From NCBI GenBank assembly GCA_028688175.1, contig JAQTYS010000151.1, positions 1 through 6,577 on the forward strand: a stretch of DNA of 6,577 nucleotides, given 5' to 3'. How positions within the stretch are numbered: position 1 is the first letter of the stretch; every line of letters begins with the position of its first letter. This document shows, one piece after another, positions 1 to 6,465 of the stretch. The notes below the pieces were generated by a model. That model had not been told where the DNA came from. It did not search any database and saw only the letters and a program-made list of their open reading frames with translations. Position numbers and translations under genes: made by a program. This stretch comes from Methanothrix sp. (GTDB lineage: Archaea; Halobacteriota; Methanosarcinia; Methanotrichales; Methanotrichaceae).

Positions 1-376
1 CGCCCTTTTTCACTACAGGCTTGAACTCCCACTTCTTCTTATGATCAATACCGTCAACGAAAAGGCCACGGCTGATGAAATCTCCCGACATCTCTGCCAG
101 CTTAGGCAGTGGCCTTTGGATACCGTCATAAATCTGAGTCAGAATGCCCGGACCCAGTTGTGCCACGAGGGGAGCTCCTGTTTCCTTAACGGGCTCACCG
201 GGCCGCACGCCGCCCGTATCCTCGTATACCTGAATAATATGTTTATTGCCGGAAATGCCGATGACTTCGCTCATCAGGCCTTCCTCGCCGACCAGGACCA
301 GGTCGTACATGGAAGCCTTCAGGCCCACAGCCTGAACTAGTGGTCCGGCGACTCGCTTTATTTTACCTACTTCCAT
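1..376 (-). CDS. ahaA: A-type ATP synthase catalytic subunit A, N-terminal part (cut by window edge)
   Basis: This is the nucleotide-hydrolysing/synthesising subunit of the A1 head, which alternates with subunit B in a hexamer on the cytoplasmic side. Only the first 125 codons lie in the window. They read MEVGKIKRVAGPLV at the start, give the N-terminal beta-barrel, then the family hallmark IYDGIQRPL at residues 82-90, and run into the region before the bulge (non-homologous) domain with DHKKKWEFKP at 111-120. The Walker A loop is beyond the edge. The ATG at 376 is chosen because it starts the conserved MEVGKI block and has an AGGTG ribosome-binding site at 388-384, seven bases upstream. The start overlaps the end of ahaF by ten bases, so translation is probably coupled. 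The reading frame is open to the edge, so the truncation is due to the window and not to a mutation. Family assignment is very safe; the cofactor ion cannot be judged from this part. Confidence 0.96.
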   Translation of the reverse strand, partial: MEVGKIKRVAGPLVQAVGLKASMYDLVLVGEEGLMSEVIGISGNKHIIQVYEDTGGVRPGEPVKETGAPLVAQLGPGILTQIYDGIQRPLPKLAEMSGDFISRGLFVDGIDHKKKWEFKPVVKKG

Positions 377-666
377 AAATCAACACCTATTGCCCTTTTA
401 ATCTTCTCTCTCATCTCTGTGCTCTGCTCGGTTCCGATAGAAATTATGGTAGGCTTGATAGACTCGGAAAGCTGCTCTTGAAGCCTCTTGGGCAGCTTAT
501 TGTAATCCGATTGCTTCAAGACCAGAATTCCCACATTGGAATCAGCCATGACGGTGCCAATCTTTGAGACCAACTCATCTTCAGTGTTGGCCGCATAAGA
601 TTTCTTTATTCCTGCCAGATTGAACCCGAGGACGCTCTCGCTGCCTCCCACAAAAGCAATCTCCAT
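367..666 (-). CDS. ahaF: A-type ATP synthase subunit F (central stalk)
   Basis: A small soluble protein of 99 residues, the usual size for archaeal subunit F. It sits in the rotor shaft with subunit D and contacts the A/B head, where it stimulates turnover. The N-terminus MEIAFVGG, a beta strand followed by a helix, and the later strand GILVL (residues 46-50 of this start) fit the Rossmann-like fold of the family; the C-terminal part ends in a charged helix with GVDLWK. I start at the ATG at 666 and not at the upstream in-frame codon at 693. The longer form would add nine residues rich in tryptophan that do not resemble the family, and would overlap ahaC by 26 bases. The chosen start lies one base after the ahaC stop and follows a GGTGG element at 677-673. 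The stop overlaps the ahaA start, so F and A are probably translated together. Confidence 0.94.
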   Translation of the reverse strand: MEIAFVGGSESVLGFNLAGIKKSYAANTEDELVSKIGTVMADSNVGILVLKQSDYNKLPKRLQEQLSESIKPTIISIGTEQSTEMREKIKRAIGVDLWK

Positions 667-667
667 T

Positions 668-1717
668 TTAGGCCACCACCACTTGCTCCTCAATGAGTTC
701 AGCAGGAAGTCCGGCTTCTTTTCCTCTCACAATCTTCCTGATGTTGGAAACTTCAGTCTCTTTGCTTACCATATAGCCGAGCACCGGCAAGATAGATAAT
801 GGATGATAGTTTGAAAGAGCCCATGCATACCGGATGAGATACGCTTTAAGCCTGGCCTCGATCCTGCTGATAGCATCCAGATCTGCAGATGCGATATCCG
901 AAATTGAGGACCAGAAGGGATATCCTTCAAGCCCACGCAGGAACTCGCCAAAAGGCTGACCGGCCATGCGACTCAGCTCTCCATGCAACTTGCCTCCGGG
1001 GATGAGGTTCTCTTGTATCACGGCTGCATCGACGCCTGCCTTGTTCATCCGGAAGAGGGTTATCAGATTTCTTATATCGACCTCTCTTCTAACGTACTTA
1101 AGCAGCAGGCCTCCGCCCACAGATAGAGTACCGCCCACGGCCCGCTCCATTCTGAAGTAATAGAGCTTGTCTAGAGCGTTCTCCAACGATGCCAAATTCT
1201 TGCCGTCGTATTGCGCCAGTGCGCTGGAATAATCGGTTCCATCAAAGGCCGATATGATGTCGGTTATGGAGTCCTTTTTAGCCAGCTCTTCAAGGTACTC
1301 TGCAGATAACTCACCGGCAGGCACGAGATGTTTTACGATCTCAGTGTCAGCGGCCCCGTAGAACTTGCCGCGCAGGATGGTCTTGATGTTCCATACATCC
1401 CAGCGTCGGAGATACTCCAGAATCAGGAATGATGGCTCATCTATTGAGACTTCTTCGAGATTCCTGAAGGTCTTTGCCAAATTGGCAAAGGTGGCGTGTT
1501 CAATGAGATCCACCCCAGAGTAGTCCTTGGATAGCGCGTCGATCTCATCCTTATATTGGGTCTCTTCCAGGTAACGAGCGATCTCAGACATCTCCATGTT
1601 CATCATCCTGGCATACATCTCTGCCGGGACGAGCTTGGTCTTCATCGCCCGGACTCTGCCCGTGATGTAAGCGTACTTCACCGGTGAACCGAACTTCGGC
1701 AAACGTAGTACAGGCAT
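668..1717 (-). CDS. ahaC: A-type ATP synthase subunit C (rotor-to-ring adaptor)
   Basis: Subunit C, homologous to V-ATPase subunit d, sits like a funnel on the c ring and links the ring to the D/F shaft. The product has 349 residues, the normal family length, and is almost entirely helical. It has no membrane segments. Recognisable blocks include KYAYITGRVRAMK near residues 13-25, the EIARYLEETQYKDEI block near 45-59, a YLRRWDVWNIKTILRGKFYG block in the first third, its repeat-like echoes REVDIRNLITLFRMN and ETEVSNIRKIVRGKE, and LSILPVLGYMVSKE near the C-terminus. These repeated internal helical motifs reflect the threefold pseudosymmetry known for this family. Two starts are possible. The GTG at 1726 makes a GTGA overlap with the ahaE stop. 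The ATG at 1717, three codons later, has GGTGA five bases upstream. I prefer the ATG, though the difference is only three residues. Confidence 0.94.
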   Translation of the reverse strand: MPVLRLPKFGSPVKYAYITGRVRAMKTKLVPAEMYARMMNMEMSEIARYLEETQYKDEIDALSKDYSGVDLIEHATFANLAKTFRNLEEVSIDEPSFLILEYLRRWDVWNIKTILRGKFYGAADTEIVKHLVPAGELSAEYLEELAKKDSITDIISAFDGTDYSSALAQYDGKNLASLENALDKLYYFRMERAVGGTLSVGGGLLLKYVRREVDIRNLITLFRMNKAGVDAAVIQENLIPGGKLHGELSRMAGQPFGEFLRGLEGYPFWSSISDIASADLDAISRIEARLKAYLIRYAWALSNYHPLSILPVLGYMVSKETEVSNIRKIVRGKEAGLPAELIEEQVVVA

Positions 1718-1722
1718 CGTCC

Positions 1723-2271
1723 TCACCCGAATAAGATCCTGGAAACCTCTTTCATGTGGTTATTAAAGACCTCACGCGCAAGAGTTTCGTAGGTTAAATC
1801 GTAACGTAGAGCTCCATCATTGCTCTCAACCACGGCGCCGCCTATGATGTCCAGATTCCCGCCATATTTAGAGGCGAGAGAGGAGATGAAGGCCTCATCT
1901 CTCTTGTTAGAGAAGACCTTCATTTCCTTGAGATTGTGGGGCTCGAGCAGCTTTTTGAGCATGGCTTCGTTATCCTTCTTGGAAAGATTCTGCATCTTCT
2001 CAAGCAGCTTCGTCCTTGCCTGCTCAAGGAGATCCTTGTGAACATTCAACTCCGCTCTCTTGACCTCGAGATTGGCGCTGGAGATCTCCCTGCGCTCGAT
2101 AGCCTCAACCGTGTGTCCAACCTCCGTTTCCTTTCTGGACTTAATCTCGGCGGCACGTTCCCTAGCTTCGTTGAGTATCCTTGCAACCTCTTGGTCGGCT
2201 TCACTGGTTATCTGAGCGACCTTGTCCTTGCTGGTTGCCAGGACTGACTCAATCACTACATCTAGTGCCAT
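1723..2271 (-). CDS. ahaE: A-type ATP synthase subunit E (peripheral stalk)
   Basis: This stator protein pairs with AhaH to form the peripheral stalks that hold the A3B3 head against rotation. It has 182 residues, typical of the family. Residues 1 to about 105 form a long charged helix rich in Glu, Lys, Arg and Ala with spaced hydrophobics, the right-handed coiled-coil partner of AhaH. Residues from about 110 form the compact alpha/beta domain that binds the top of the head, with GGNLDIIGGAVVESNDG at about 136-152, a well-known signature near the C-terminus of this family. The ATG at 2271 follows an AAGGAGTG ribosome-binding site at 2288-2281, nine bases away. A 30-base gap separates it from ahaK upstream, and its TGA overlaps the alternative GTG start of ahaC. 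Confidence 0.95.
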   Translation of the reverse strand: MALDVVIESVLATSKDKVAQITSEADQEVARILNEARERAAEIKSRKETEVGHTVEAIERREISSANLEVKRAELNVHKDLLEQARTKLLEKMQNLSKKDNEAMLKKLLEPHNLKEMKVFSNKRDEAFISSLASKYGGNLDIIGGAVVESNDGALRYDLTYETLAREVFNNHMKEVSRILFG

Positions 2272-2301
2272 TGCCTCTTACACTCCTTGTAATTGGCTAG
2301 C

Positions 2302-2568
2302 TTAGGGTGTCACGATGCCAGAGAAGGGTGTCCAGGCGAACATCAGAATCAGCGATACGGCGAGACCGAAGATGATCAGTGTCTCGGGCAAAAGCATAAG
2401 GAAAAGACCCTTGCCCAGAAATCCGGGCTCCTCTGCAACGACGCCAACCACAGCAGCGCCGATACCCTGTTCACCCATACCAGCACCAATGCCTGCTAAT
2501 CCAGTAGCTAAGCCTGCGCCGACAGCCAACAATCCATACAACGTTCCTGCATCTGCTACAACTGCCAT
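2302..2568 (-). CDS. ahaK: A-type ATP synthase rotor ring subunit c (proteolipid, subunit K)
   Basis: This hairpin membrane protein oligomerises into the ion-translocating ring. It has 88 residues and two glycine/alanine-rich transmembrane helices, about 9-45 and 53-80, joined by a polar AEEPG loop at 45-49. So it is the simple two-helix form, not a duplicated or triplicated one. The ion-binding carboxylate is E62 in the LPETLIIFGL segment of helix 2, followed by T63. Helix 1 carries GIGAGMGEQG (26-35), where E33 occupies the place held by glutamine in the P/SxxxQ sodium-binding motif known from other c subunits, and Ala replaces the Pro/Ser. The ATG at 2568 is preferred to an in-frame TTG at 2577, because the strong GGAGG at 2583-2579 is ten bases from the ATG but only one base from the TTG. 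Ion specificity cannot be settled from sequence alone. Confidence 0.95.
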   Translation of the reverse strand: MAVVADAGTLYGLLAVGAGLATGLAGIGAGMGEQGIGAAVVGVVAEEPGFLGKGLFLMLLPETLIIFGLAVSLILMFAWTPFSGIVTP

Positions 2569-2578
2569 TTTCCTCAAT

Positions 2579-2583
2579 CCTCC
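2579..2583 (-). promoter_or_regulatory. Strong Shine-Dalgarno of ahaK
   Basis: On the minus strand the sequence reads AAAGGAGGATTGAGGAAAATG, with a full GGAGG ten bases before the ahaK ATG and a second GAGG three bases before it. This is the best ribosome-binding site in the locus and decides the ahaK start. It fits the need for many more copies of subunit c than of the other subunits, which is an inference. Confidence 0.7.
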
Positions 2584-2594
2584 TTTATATGAAT

Positions 2595-2636
2595 ATTACA
2601 ATTTGCAATCGATCTTTCAATTCGTTCTATCGAATT
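2595..2636 (-). other. Possible RNA hairpins in the ahaI-ahaK gap
   Basis: The 67-base gap between the ahaI stop and ahaK is AT-rich and contains two adjacent inverted repeats. The first is AATTCG-(6)-CGAATT at 2636-2619, beginning on the last base of the ahaI stop codon. The second is ATTGC-(5)-GTAAT at 2609-2595, which pairs as RNA with one G-U. Both stems are short. They could be an mRNA processing, stability or translation-tuning element ahead of the c-subunit gene, or may be chance features of AT-rich DNA. There is no long U tract that would mark a terminator. Confidence 0.35.
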
Positions 2637-4678
2637 CATGCTTTCAAGAACCTCCGGACATGTCCGAAGGGACTATACTCCACTCCACCGCCATGATTGC
2701 TGTAGAACTTCGTGAACATCTCCACATAATGCAACCTGAGAGGATGCATGAAGGGAGAGAGAATTCCCAGCAGGAAGTTGATGAAGTGAACAGCCAATAA
2801 TACCACAAGACCCGCAATGATCGCAGGTATCGTGAACTCAGCGCTATCAGTCGCTCCACCGCTCAGCATGGGCATGACTACATAGAAGGCCAACTGGTTG
2901 GCAGCGAATGCCAAGCCTACTGAAGCAAGGCCAATAGCTAATAACCTGAGATAGGATATCAGATTGCTCACGTAGAATGGCAAGTGAGCAAGACCCATAG
3001 GCCCTTCTGGTCCCATTACCAGCATCACCATAGCGACTAAAATTACGACAGCGCTTGCAATTACCAACATCATCTGGCCCATGACTAGCCCAAGTACAAG
3101 CAACCCAAAGAATACCTGGATGAGCATCACAGGAAGTTTCTCGAAATAGGCATGCTTCTTCTCGCCGTAAGCCAGCTCCGTCTTGATGCCCAAGATAGAA
3201 CCGACGCTGCAATGAATAATGCCTATGATGACGCTAGTACCGATCAACAACAAAACAGCGTTACTTGCCAGCCGATCCAGCGGGAAAATATCAATTCCCG
3301 GCCAAAATCCGATCCTTCCCAGTGAGCCAAAAACACCTTCTCCGAAATAGAGACCGGCCGCTTTTACAGCCTCGAGCTCATGTTCAGGCAATTGTCCCAT
3401 GACCTTGCCCCACAAACCGAGCGGGCCAAAGATCTCGCCGAAGAATATGCCGAATATGACGGCCCACACGCTGGAGATCTGAACGACGTTGATCAACTGC
3501 TGCCAGCCTGGAGTTTTGAACTTCTTCTTCAGAAGCACCATGGTCAGAAACGCCATGACGCCATAGCCGATATCACCCAGAATCATGCCGAACATGATTG
3601 GGAAGAATACGAATATCAGCAATGACGGATCGAACTCCTTATACTCGGGAATGGCAAACATTCTTGTTACTAGTTCGTAAGGCTTGACAAGGCTCGGATT
3701 ATCCATCAGGGTTGGTATGTCTTCGCCCTTCTCTGCAAGTTCGTCTGCCTCATTATCTGCAATCAACGAAACATCAAGCTTGCCGCCAGCTGCGCTCTCC
3801 AGCTCGCTCTTGAGCCTGCCGAACTGATCCGCCGGAACATACCCATCGATGACGAAGGCGTTGGCCGTCTCAGCAAACCTGAGAGGTGCCTCTGTCTTAC
3901 GGGTCTGCATGGACAGATACTCGTCCGTTGCCAGCATAAGATCTTCATACTGCTTTTTCATGTCGGCAAGCTTCTTTTGGAGTGGCACTTTCTCGCCTTC
4001 CAAAGACTTGATGCTGCCTTCAAGAGTAGCAATCGCCGAGTCAACATTGCCTTCCAGCCTGGGTACGGATACCTCGGAAAAACCATGCTCTGAAAGGGCT
4101 GAAGATACTTCACCGGCCTTATCTACAGGCACAAATACCGCTACAAAAGTTGCATTCTTGGCGCTTCCGGAATATATCTCATTTACCGGAGAAACCTTCG
4201 CTACATCGGCATCAACTGGTGTTGCTGCTGTGCCGACAAAGGTCGCCAGAGAATCATAGCCATAGTAAGATTCTAAAGGCAGCGGCAAAACAGCCAACGG
4301 AGTCAGAACTCTGATCTGATCCTGTTTGGACTTAACTTCTGCGTCGATGGCAACGATGCGCTCGTATGTGGCAGTAACATCTGCACCGACGTTATTGAGA
4401 AGATTATCCATCTCCGATAGAACCTGGCTCTCAGGATATGCCTTATCAGGAAACTTCTTATTTAGCTCAAGGTACCTGGTGACAGATCTGAGCTTAATGA
4501 GATCCTCGGAGTATTCTTTGGCTTTGCCGATGGGCTTGCCCATCTCGAACTGAGGTTGGCTGCCATTATAGTTAACAATATGAAGCAAGCACAACTCATG
4601 CAGCTTTTCTACGACTGGAGATATTACGTTCTTTGACCCGGCGACGACTACACGACTCATCTTTACGGGCCTAAGCAT
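2636..4678 (-). CDS. ahaI: A-type ATP synthase subunit a/I (membrane stator with ion half-channels)
   Basis: This large stator subunit of the AO sector, homologous to V-ATPase subunit a, carries ions to and from the c ring. It has 680 residues. Residues 1 to about 345 form the soluble arm that anchors the peripheral stalks: MLRPVKMSRVVVAGSK at the N-terminus, a coiled-coil at about 208-250, and the returning coil near 285-300. Residues from about 350 form the membrane part, with roughly seven to eight hydrophobic helices. The first contains FPIMFGMILGDIGYG (359-373), a hallmark of the family. The essential rotor-facing arginine is R578 in SNLISYLRLLAIGL. The C-terminal HPLRLHYVEMFTKFY block (645-659) with a second conserved Arg, R648, completes the second half-channel. 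The start at 4678 is the conserved MLRP form; a later ATG at 4660 would remove it. It overlaps the ahaH end by eight bases. Confidence 0.97.
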   Translation of the reverse strand: MLRPVKMSRVVVAGSKNVISPVVEKLHELCLLHIVNYNGSQPQFEMGKPIGKAKEYSEDLIKLRSVTRYLELNKKFPDKAYPESQVLSEMDNLLNNVGADVTATYERIVAIDAEVKSKQDQIRVLTPLAVLPLPLESYYGYDSLATFVGTAATPVDADVAKVSPVNEIYSGSAKNATFVAVFVPVDKAGEVSSALSEHGFSEVSVPRLEGNVDSAIATLEGSIKSLEGEKVPLQKKLADMKKQYEDLMLATDEYLSMQTRKTEAPLRFAETANAFVIDGYVPADQFGRLKSELESAAGGKLDVSLIADNEADELAEKGEDIPTLMDNPSLVKPYELVTRMFAIPEYKEFDPSLLIFVFFPIMFGMILGDIGYGVMAFLTMVLLKKKFKTPGWQQLINVVQISSVWAVIFGIFFGEIFGPLGLWGKVMGQLPEHELEAVKAAGLYFGEGVFGSLGRIGFWPGIDIFPLDRLASNAVLLLIGTSVIIGIIHCSVGSILGIKTELAYGEKKHAYFEKLPVMLIQVFFGLLVLGLVMGQMMLVIASAVVILVAMVMLVMGPEGPMGLAHLPFYVSNLISYLRLLAIGLASVGLAFAANQLAFYVVMPMLSGGATDSAEFTIPAIIAGLVVLLAVHFINFLLGILSPFMHPLRLHYVEMFTKFYSNHGGGVEYSPFGHVRRFLKA

Positions 4679-4997
4679 GCAACAACCCCATGAACTCCTT
4701 TATCAGATATTCAACTGCTTTGTCCAGCTTTGCGCCGGCGTTGCCGCTCATTGAGTTTACACTCTTCTCACCGCTGCTAACGATCGACGCCTTCTTGGCT
4801 TTAACATCGCTATCAGCTTTCGCAACGCTCTTGTTATAGTAGTCCTGTGCATCAGTCTCGGCGGATTTGACCAGGTTTGCAGCTTCAGTAGTGGCAGCGG
4901 CTATCTTTTTTTCCTTCTCATCCAAGGCCCGCTGGACTGCTACCTTGGCTTCAGCCTCTGCCGATTTAATTTTCGATAAGATATCGTCTCTAGCCAT
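4671..4997 (-). CDS. ahaH: A-type ATP synthase subunit H (peripheral stalk)
   Basis: First gene of the ATPase operon. The 108-residue product is a single long charged helix, rich in Ala, Lys, Glu, Asp and Ser with almost no Gly or Pro and no membrane segment. This is the expected shape of AhaH, which forms a right-handed coiled coil with AhaE as the stator stalk. The segment around residues 9-75 keeps an alanine/lysine/glutamate rhythm typical of this coil, and the C-terminal LIKEFMGLL resembles the end of family members. Low-complexity composition makes the sequence match alone modest; the position directly before ahaI makes the call secure. The ATG at 4997 follows GAGGG at 5007-5003, five bases upstream. 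The TAG stop overlaps the ahaI start by eight bases. Confidence 0.91.
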   Translation of the reverse strand: MARDDILSKIKSAEAEAKVAVQRALDEKEKKIAAATTEAANLVKSAETDAQDYYNKSVAKADSDVKAKKASIVSSGEKSVNSMSGNAGAKLDKAVEYLIKEFMGLLHA

Positions 4998-5098
4998 CTG
5001 ATCCCTCTACTTCTTCCCTCACTACACCTCTTCCATTTTCAAACAGCGCTACATCACTTTTGGCTCGTGATAAACGTTCTGATCCATCCTCATCTACC

Positions 5099-5106
5099 AA
5101 TATAAA
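5099..5106 (-). promoter_or_regulatory. TATA box and BRE of the ATPase operon promoter
   Basis: On the minus strand the gap contains CCGAAGAGTTTATATTGG. TTTATATT at 5106-5099 is a near-consensus archaeal TATA box, and CCGAAGAG just upstream looks like a TFB recognition element. Transcription would be expected to begin about 22-27 bases after the box, near 5076, leaving a leader of about 80 bases before ahaH. The leader is purine-rich near its end, with several GAGG-type elements. No operator-like repeat is obvious. It suggests that the operon has its own promoter and does not depend on read-through from the RuBisCO gene. Confidence 0.7.
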
Positions 5107-5126
5107 CTCTTCGGTTTTGATTTGAG

Positions 5127-5149
5127 GAAAGGGCTAAGTATGAGCTTTC
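5127..5149 (-). terminator. Weak hairpin just after the RuBisCO stop
   Basis: Three bases after the RuBisCO stop codon the sequence can fold into a 7-bp stem with a two-base bulge and a seven-base loop (GAAAG-gg-CT, loop, AG-CTTTC on the plus strand). No T-rich run follows it in the direction of transcription, and archaeal termination depends mainly on such runs. So this is at best a weak or processing signal, and read-through into the ATPase operon remains possible. Confidence 0.25.
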
Positions 5150-5152
5150 TTC

Positions 5153-6316
5153 TTATGATCCCCAAAATTTCAAGGCTGTTTCCAGCTCTTTGTGGTCTTT
5201 TGCGTATTCTTTTAGGGGAATTTGCATTCTCCAGGCATCCGCCGCCTGCACCATAGCTCTTGCCCCAGCCGTGGTTCCGTCAGGATGGCCGTGCACCCCT
5301 CCGCCTGCTTGGATGATGCAATCAATGCCGTAGCCGTCCAAATTTCCATAAACTTTGGCAGGATAGACCCCACCCGAGGCCACCGGGAAGACTCTCTTGT
5401 AGCCATGCCAATCATCTCGCAGAGCATCACGGGAGAGGTCGTTCTCCAGAGTTTCGCGCGCCATCTTGCCCATGTAGCTTCCCGTATGCAGATTAGTGCC
5501 TCCCATCATGCGCACCAGCTTGGAGATGACCAGCATGGCAATGCCATGCCCTTTGTCTCTGGTAAAGGCTCCATGCATGGTTCGGTGCACGTGCACCGGC
5601 ACCTTGATATGCCGTGATAGATCCTCCAGCGCGGAAAAGCCGGCAGTCAGGACATCAATCATGACCATGTTGGCGCCGTGATCGATAGCCAGCTCAGCCC
5701 GCTCCAGGATCTTGTCGGCCCCGGCAGTGACGTTCACCGCATAGAAAGCCTTCTTGCCCGTTTCTGTCTCCACCTTGTCAAGAGCTGCCATAACCGCCTC
5801 TAGCCTTGGGATGAGAGGGCAGAAGCTCTGATCGGTCAGGGTCTCGTCGTCTTTGACAAGGTCCAGCCCGCCGCGAACGGCTGCAGCCGCCACCGCTGCA
5901 GTGCCTGCCGGATCCAGACCTACCTTGGGCTTGACAATGGTGCCGATCAATGGACGGTCATAGACGCCCAGGATCTTGCGCGCGTCTTCTATCCCAAACC
6001 GAGGACCCTTGTGCGCTAAGAGAATACTCTCCGGAAAGATTACATCCTGCAGGCGAACCTTCTTCAAGTCACCCAGACCGAAGAGGTTTCCCGCCACCAC
6101 AGAAAGGTACTGGGGGATGTTTCCCGGCTCAAATAGCTCCTCAGGAAATCCTATCTCAACGCTATTTCCCTCCGCCAGGATCACCCTCGCCGCGAGGGGG
6201 TTATCCTGACCGCGCACCGCTGTCCAGGTACCGGTGGACTGCTCGGCGGCGATTGCCTCCGCCGCTTTCTGAATAGGAAGATCGGTTTCCACTAAATATT
6301 TTGCCACAAGTTCCAT
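5153..6316 (-). CDS. rbcL: Form III-like archaeal RuBisCO large subunit
   Basis: Predicted to carboxylate ribulose-1,5-bisphosphate to two 3-phosphoglycerates in the cytoplasm. The 387 residues carry the catalytic set (spinach numbers in brackets): E25 (60), T30 and W31 (65, 66) in STGTWT, N77 (123), K129 and K131 (175, 177) in TIVKPK, K155 (201, the carbamylated Lys), D157 and E158 in KDDE, H244, R245 and H248 (294, 295, 298), H277 (327), loop-6 K284 (334), S314 (379) and the phosphate-binding GGG at 338-340. This argues against a RuBisCO-like protein. It is shorter than usual form III enzymes (about 420-440 residues): the N-terminus starts about 35 residues later relative to spinach, and K284 to S314 spans 30 instead of 45 residues. 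The start is firm: a GGAG element lies seven bases upstream, and an in-frame stop at 6358-6356 precedes it with no other start codon between. No small subunit or phosphoribulokinase gene is in the window. Confidence 0.93.
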   Translation of the reverse strand: MELVAKYLVETDLPIQKAAEAIAAEQSTGTWTAVRGQDNPLAARVILAEGNSVEIGFPEELFEPGNIPQYLSVVAGNLFGLGDLKKVRLQDVIFPESILLAHKGPRFGIEDARKILGVYDRPLIGTIVKPKVGLDPAGTAAVAAAAVRGGLDLVKDDETLTDQSFCPLIPRLEAVMAALDKVETETGKKAFYAVNVTAGADKILERAELAIDHGANMVMIDVLTAGFSALEDLSRHIKVPVHVHRTMHGAFTRDKGHGIAMLVISKLVRMMGGTNLHTGSYMGKMARETLENDLSRDALRDDWHGYKRVFPVASGGVYPAKVYGNLDGYGIDCIIQAGGGVHGHPDGTTAGARAMVQAADAWRMQIPLKEYAKDHKELETALKFWGS

Positions 6317-6400
6317 AATAATACTCCTGATGTATGATCTAAGCCAAATAGACTCTCACGCCATCAGGACAATTCGATCTCAAAATGACATCGAGTCTTC

Positions 6401-6410
6401 ATTGGCCAAT
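6401..6410. repeat. Perfect 10-bp palindrome near the predicted RuBisCO start site
   Basis: ATTGGCCAAT is a perfect 10-base palindrome just downstream of the predicted transcription start of the RuBisCO gene. A symmetric site here could be a repressor operator, but a single 10-base palindrome can arise by chance and no regulator is known for it from this window. Confidence 0.25.
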
Positions 6411-6435
6411 TCCGGGCATAGATGAGTCTCCGGCT

Positions 6436-6444
6436 GATATAAGG
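6436..6444 (-). promoter_or_regulatory. Candidate TATA element of the RuBisCO gene
   Basis: The minus strand reads GCAGAAGTCCTTATATCAGCC. CTTATATC is the best TATA-like sequence in the 261 bases upstream of the RuBisCO gene. It would place the transcription start near 6412 and give a leader of about 95 bases. The upstream AGAAG is only a fair BRE match. No other convincing element lies closer to the gene, but the match is weaker than that of the ATPase promoter. Confidence 0.4.
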
Positions 6445-6465
6445 ACTTCTGCCGGGTAGATTTTA

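Noticed and set aside
33..46. A 14-base direct repeat (TTCTTCTTATGATC) shared with 5147-5160
   Set aside because: Both copies fall in or at the end of unrelated coding sequences (ahaA lysine run and the RuBisCO C-terminus); no flanking repeats or element ends, so most likely chance.
41..340. 99-codon open frame on the plus strand opposite ahaA
   Set aside because: It is antisense to the well-conserved N-terminus of the catalytic A subunit, has no recognisable family and no good ribosome-binding site; a shadow frame.
2315..2800. 161-codon open frame on the plus strand across ahaK and the end of ahaI
   Set aside because: It runs antisense over two clear ATPase genes and the gap between them; its proline/alanine-rich product reflects the reverse complement of the glycine-rich c subunit.
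5022..5036. A four-codon frame (MEEV) in the same leader
   Set aside because: Too short and without a Shine-Dalgarno sequence; a chance frame in a purine-rich leader.
5050..5093. A 14-codon frame (MRMDQNVYHEPKVM) in the leader of the ATPase operon
   Set aside because: Its start codons at 5093 and 5087 lie upstream of the transcription start predicted from the TATA box at 5106-5099, so it would probably not be in the mRNA; no ribosome-binding site supports it.
5222..5617. 131-codon open frame on the plus strand inside the RuBisCO gene
   Set aside because: It lies antisense to the RuBisCO catalytic region, where coding constraint on the minus strand is obvious; no independent support.
5153..6316. 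Form IV RuBisCO-like protein (methionine salvage type)
   Set aside because: The C-terminal GGGVHGHP resembles MtnW, but all catalytic positions I could place, including K129, H244/R245, H277 and K284, match true RuBisCO, which MtnW proteins lack in part.
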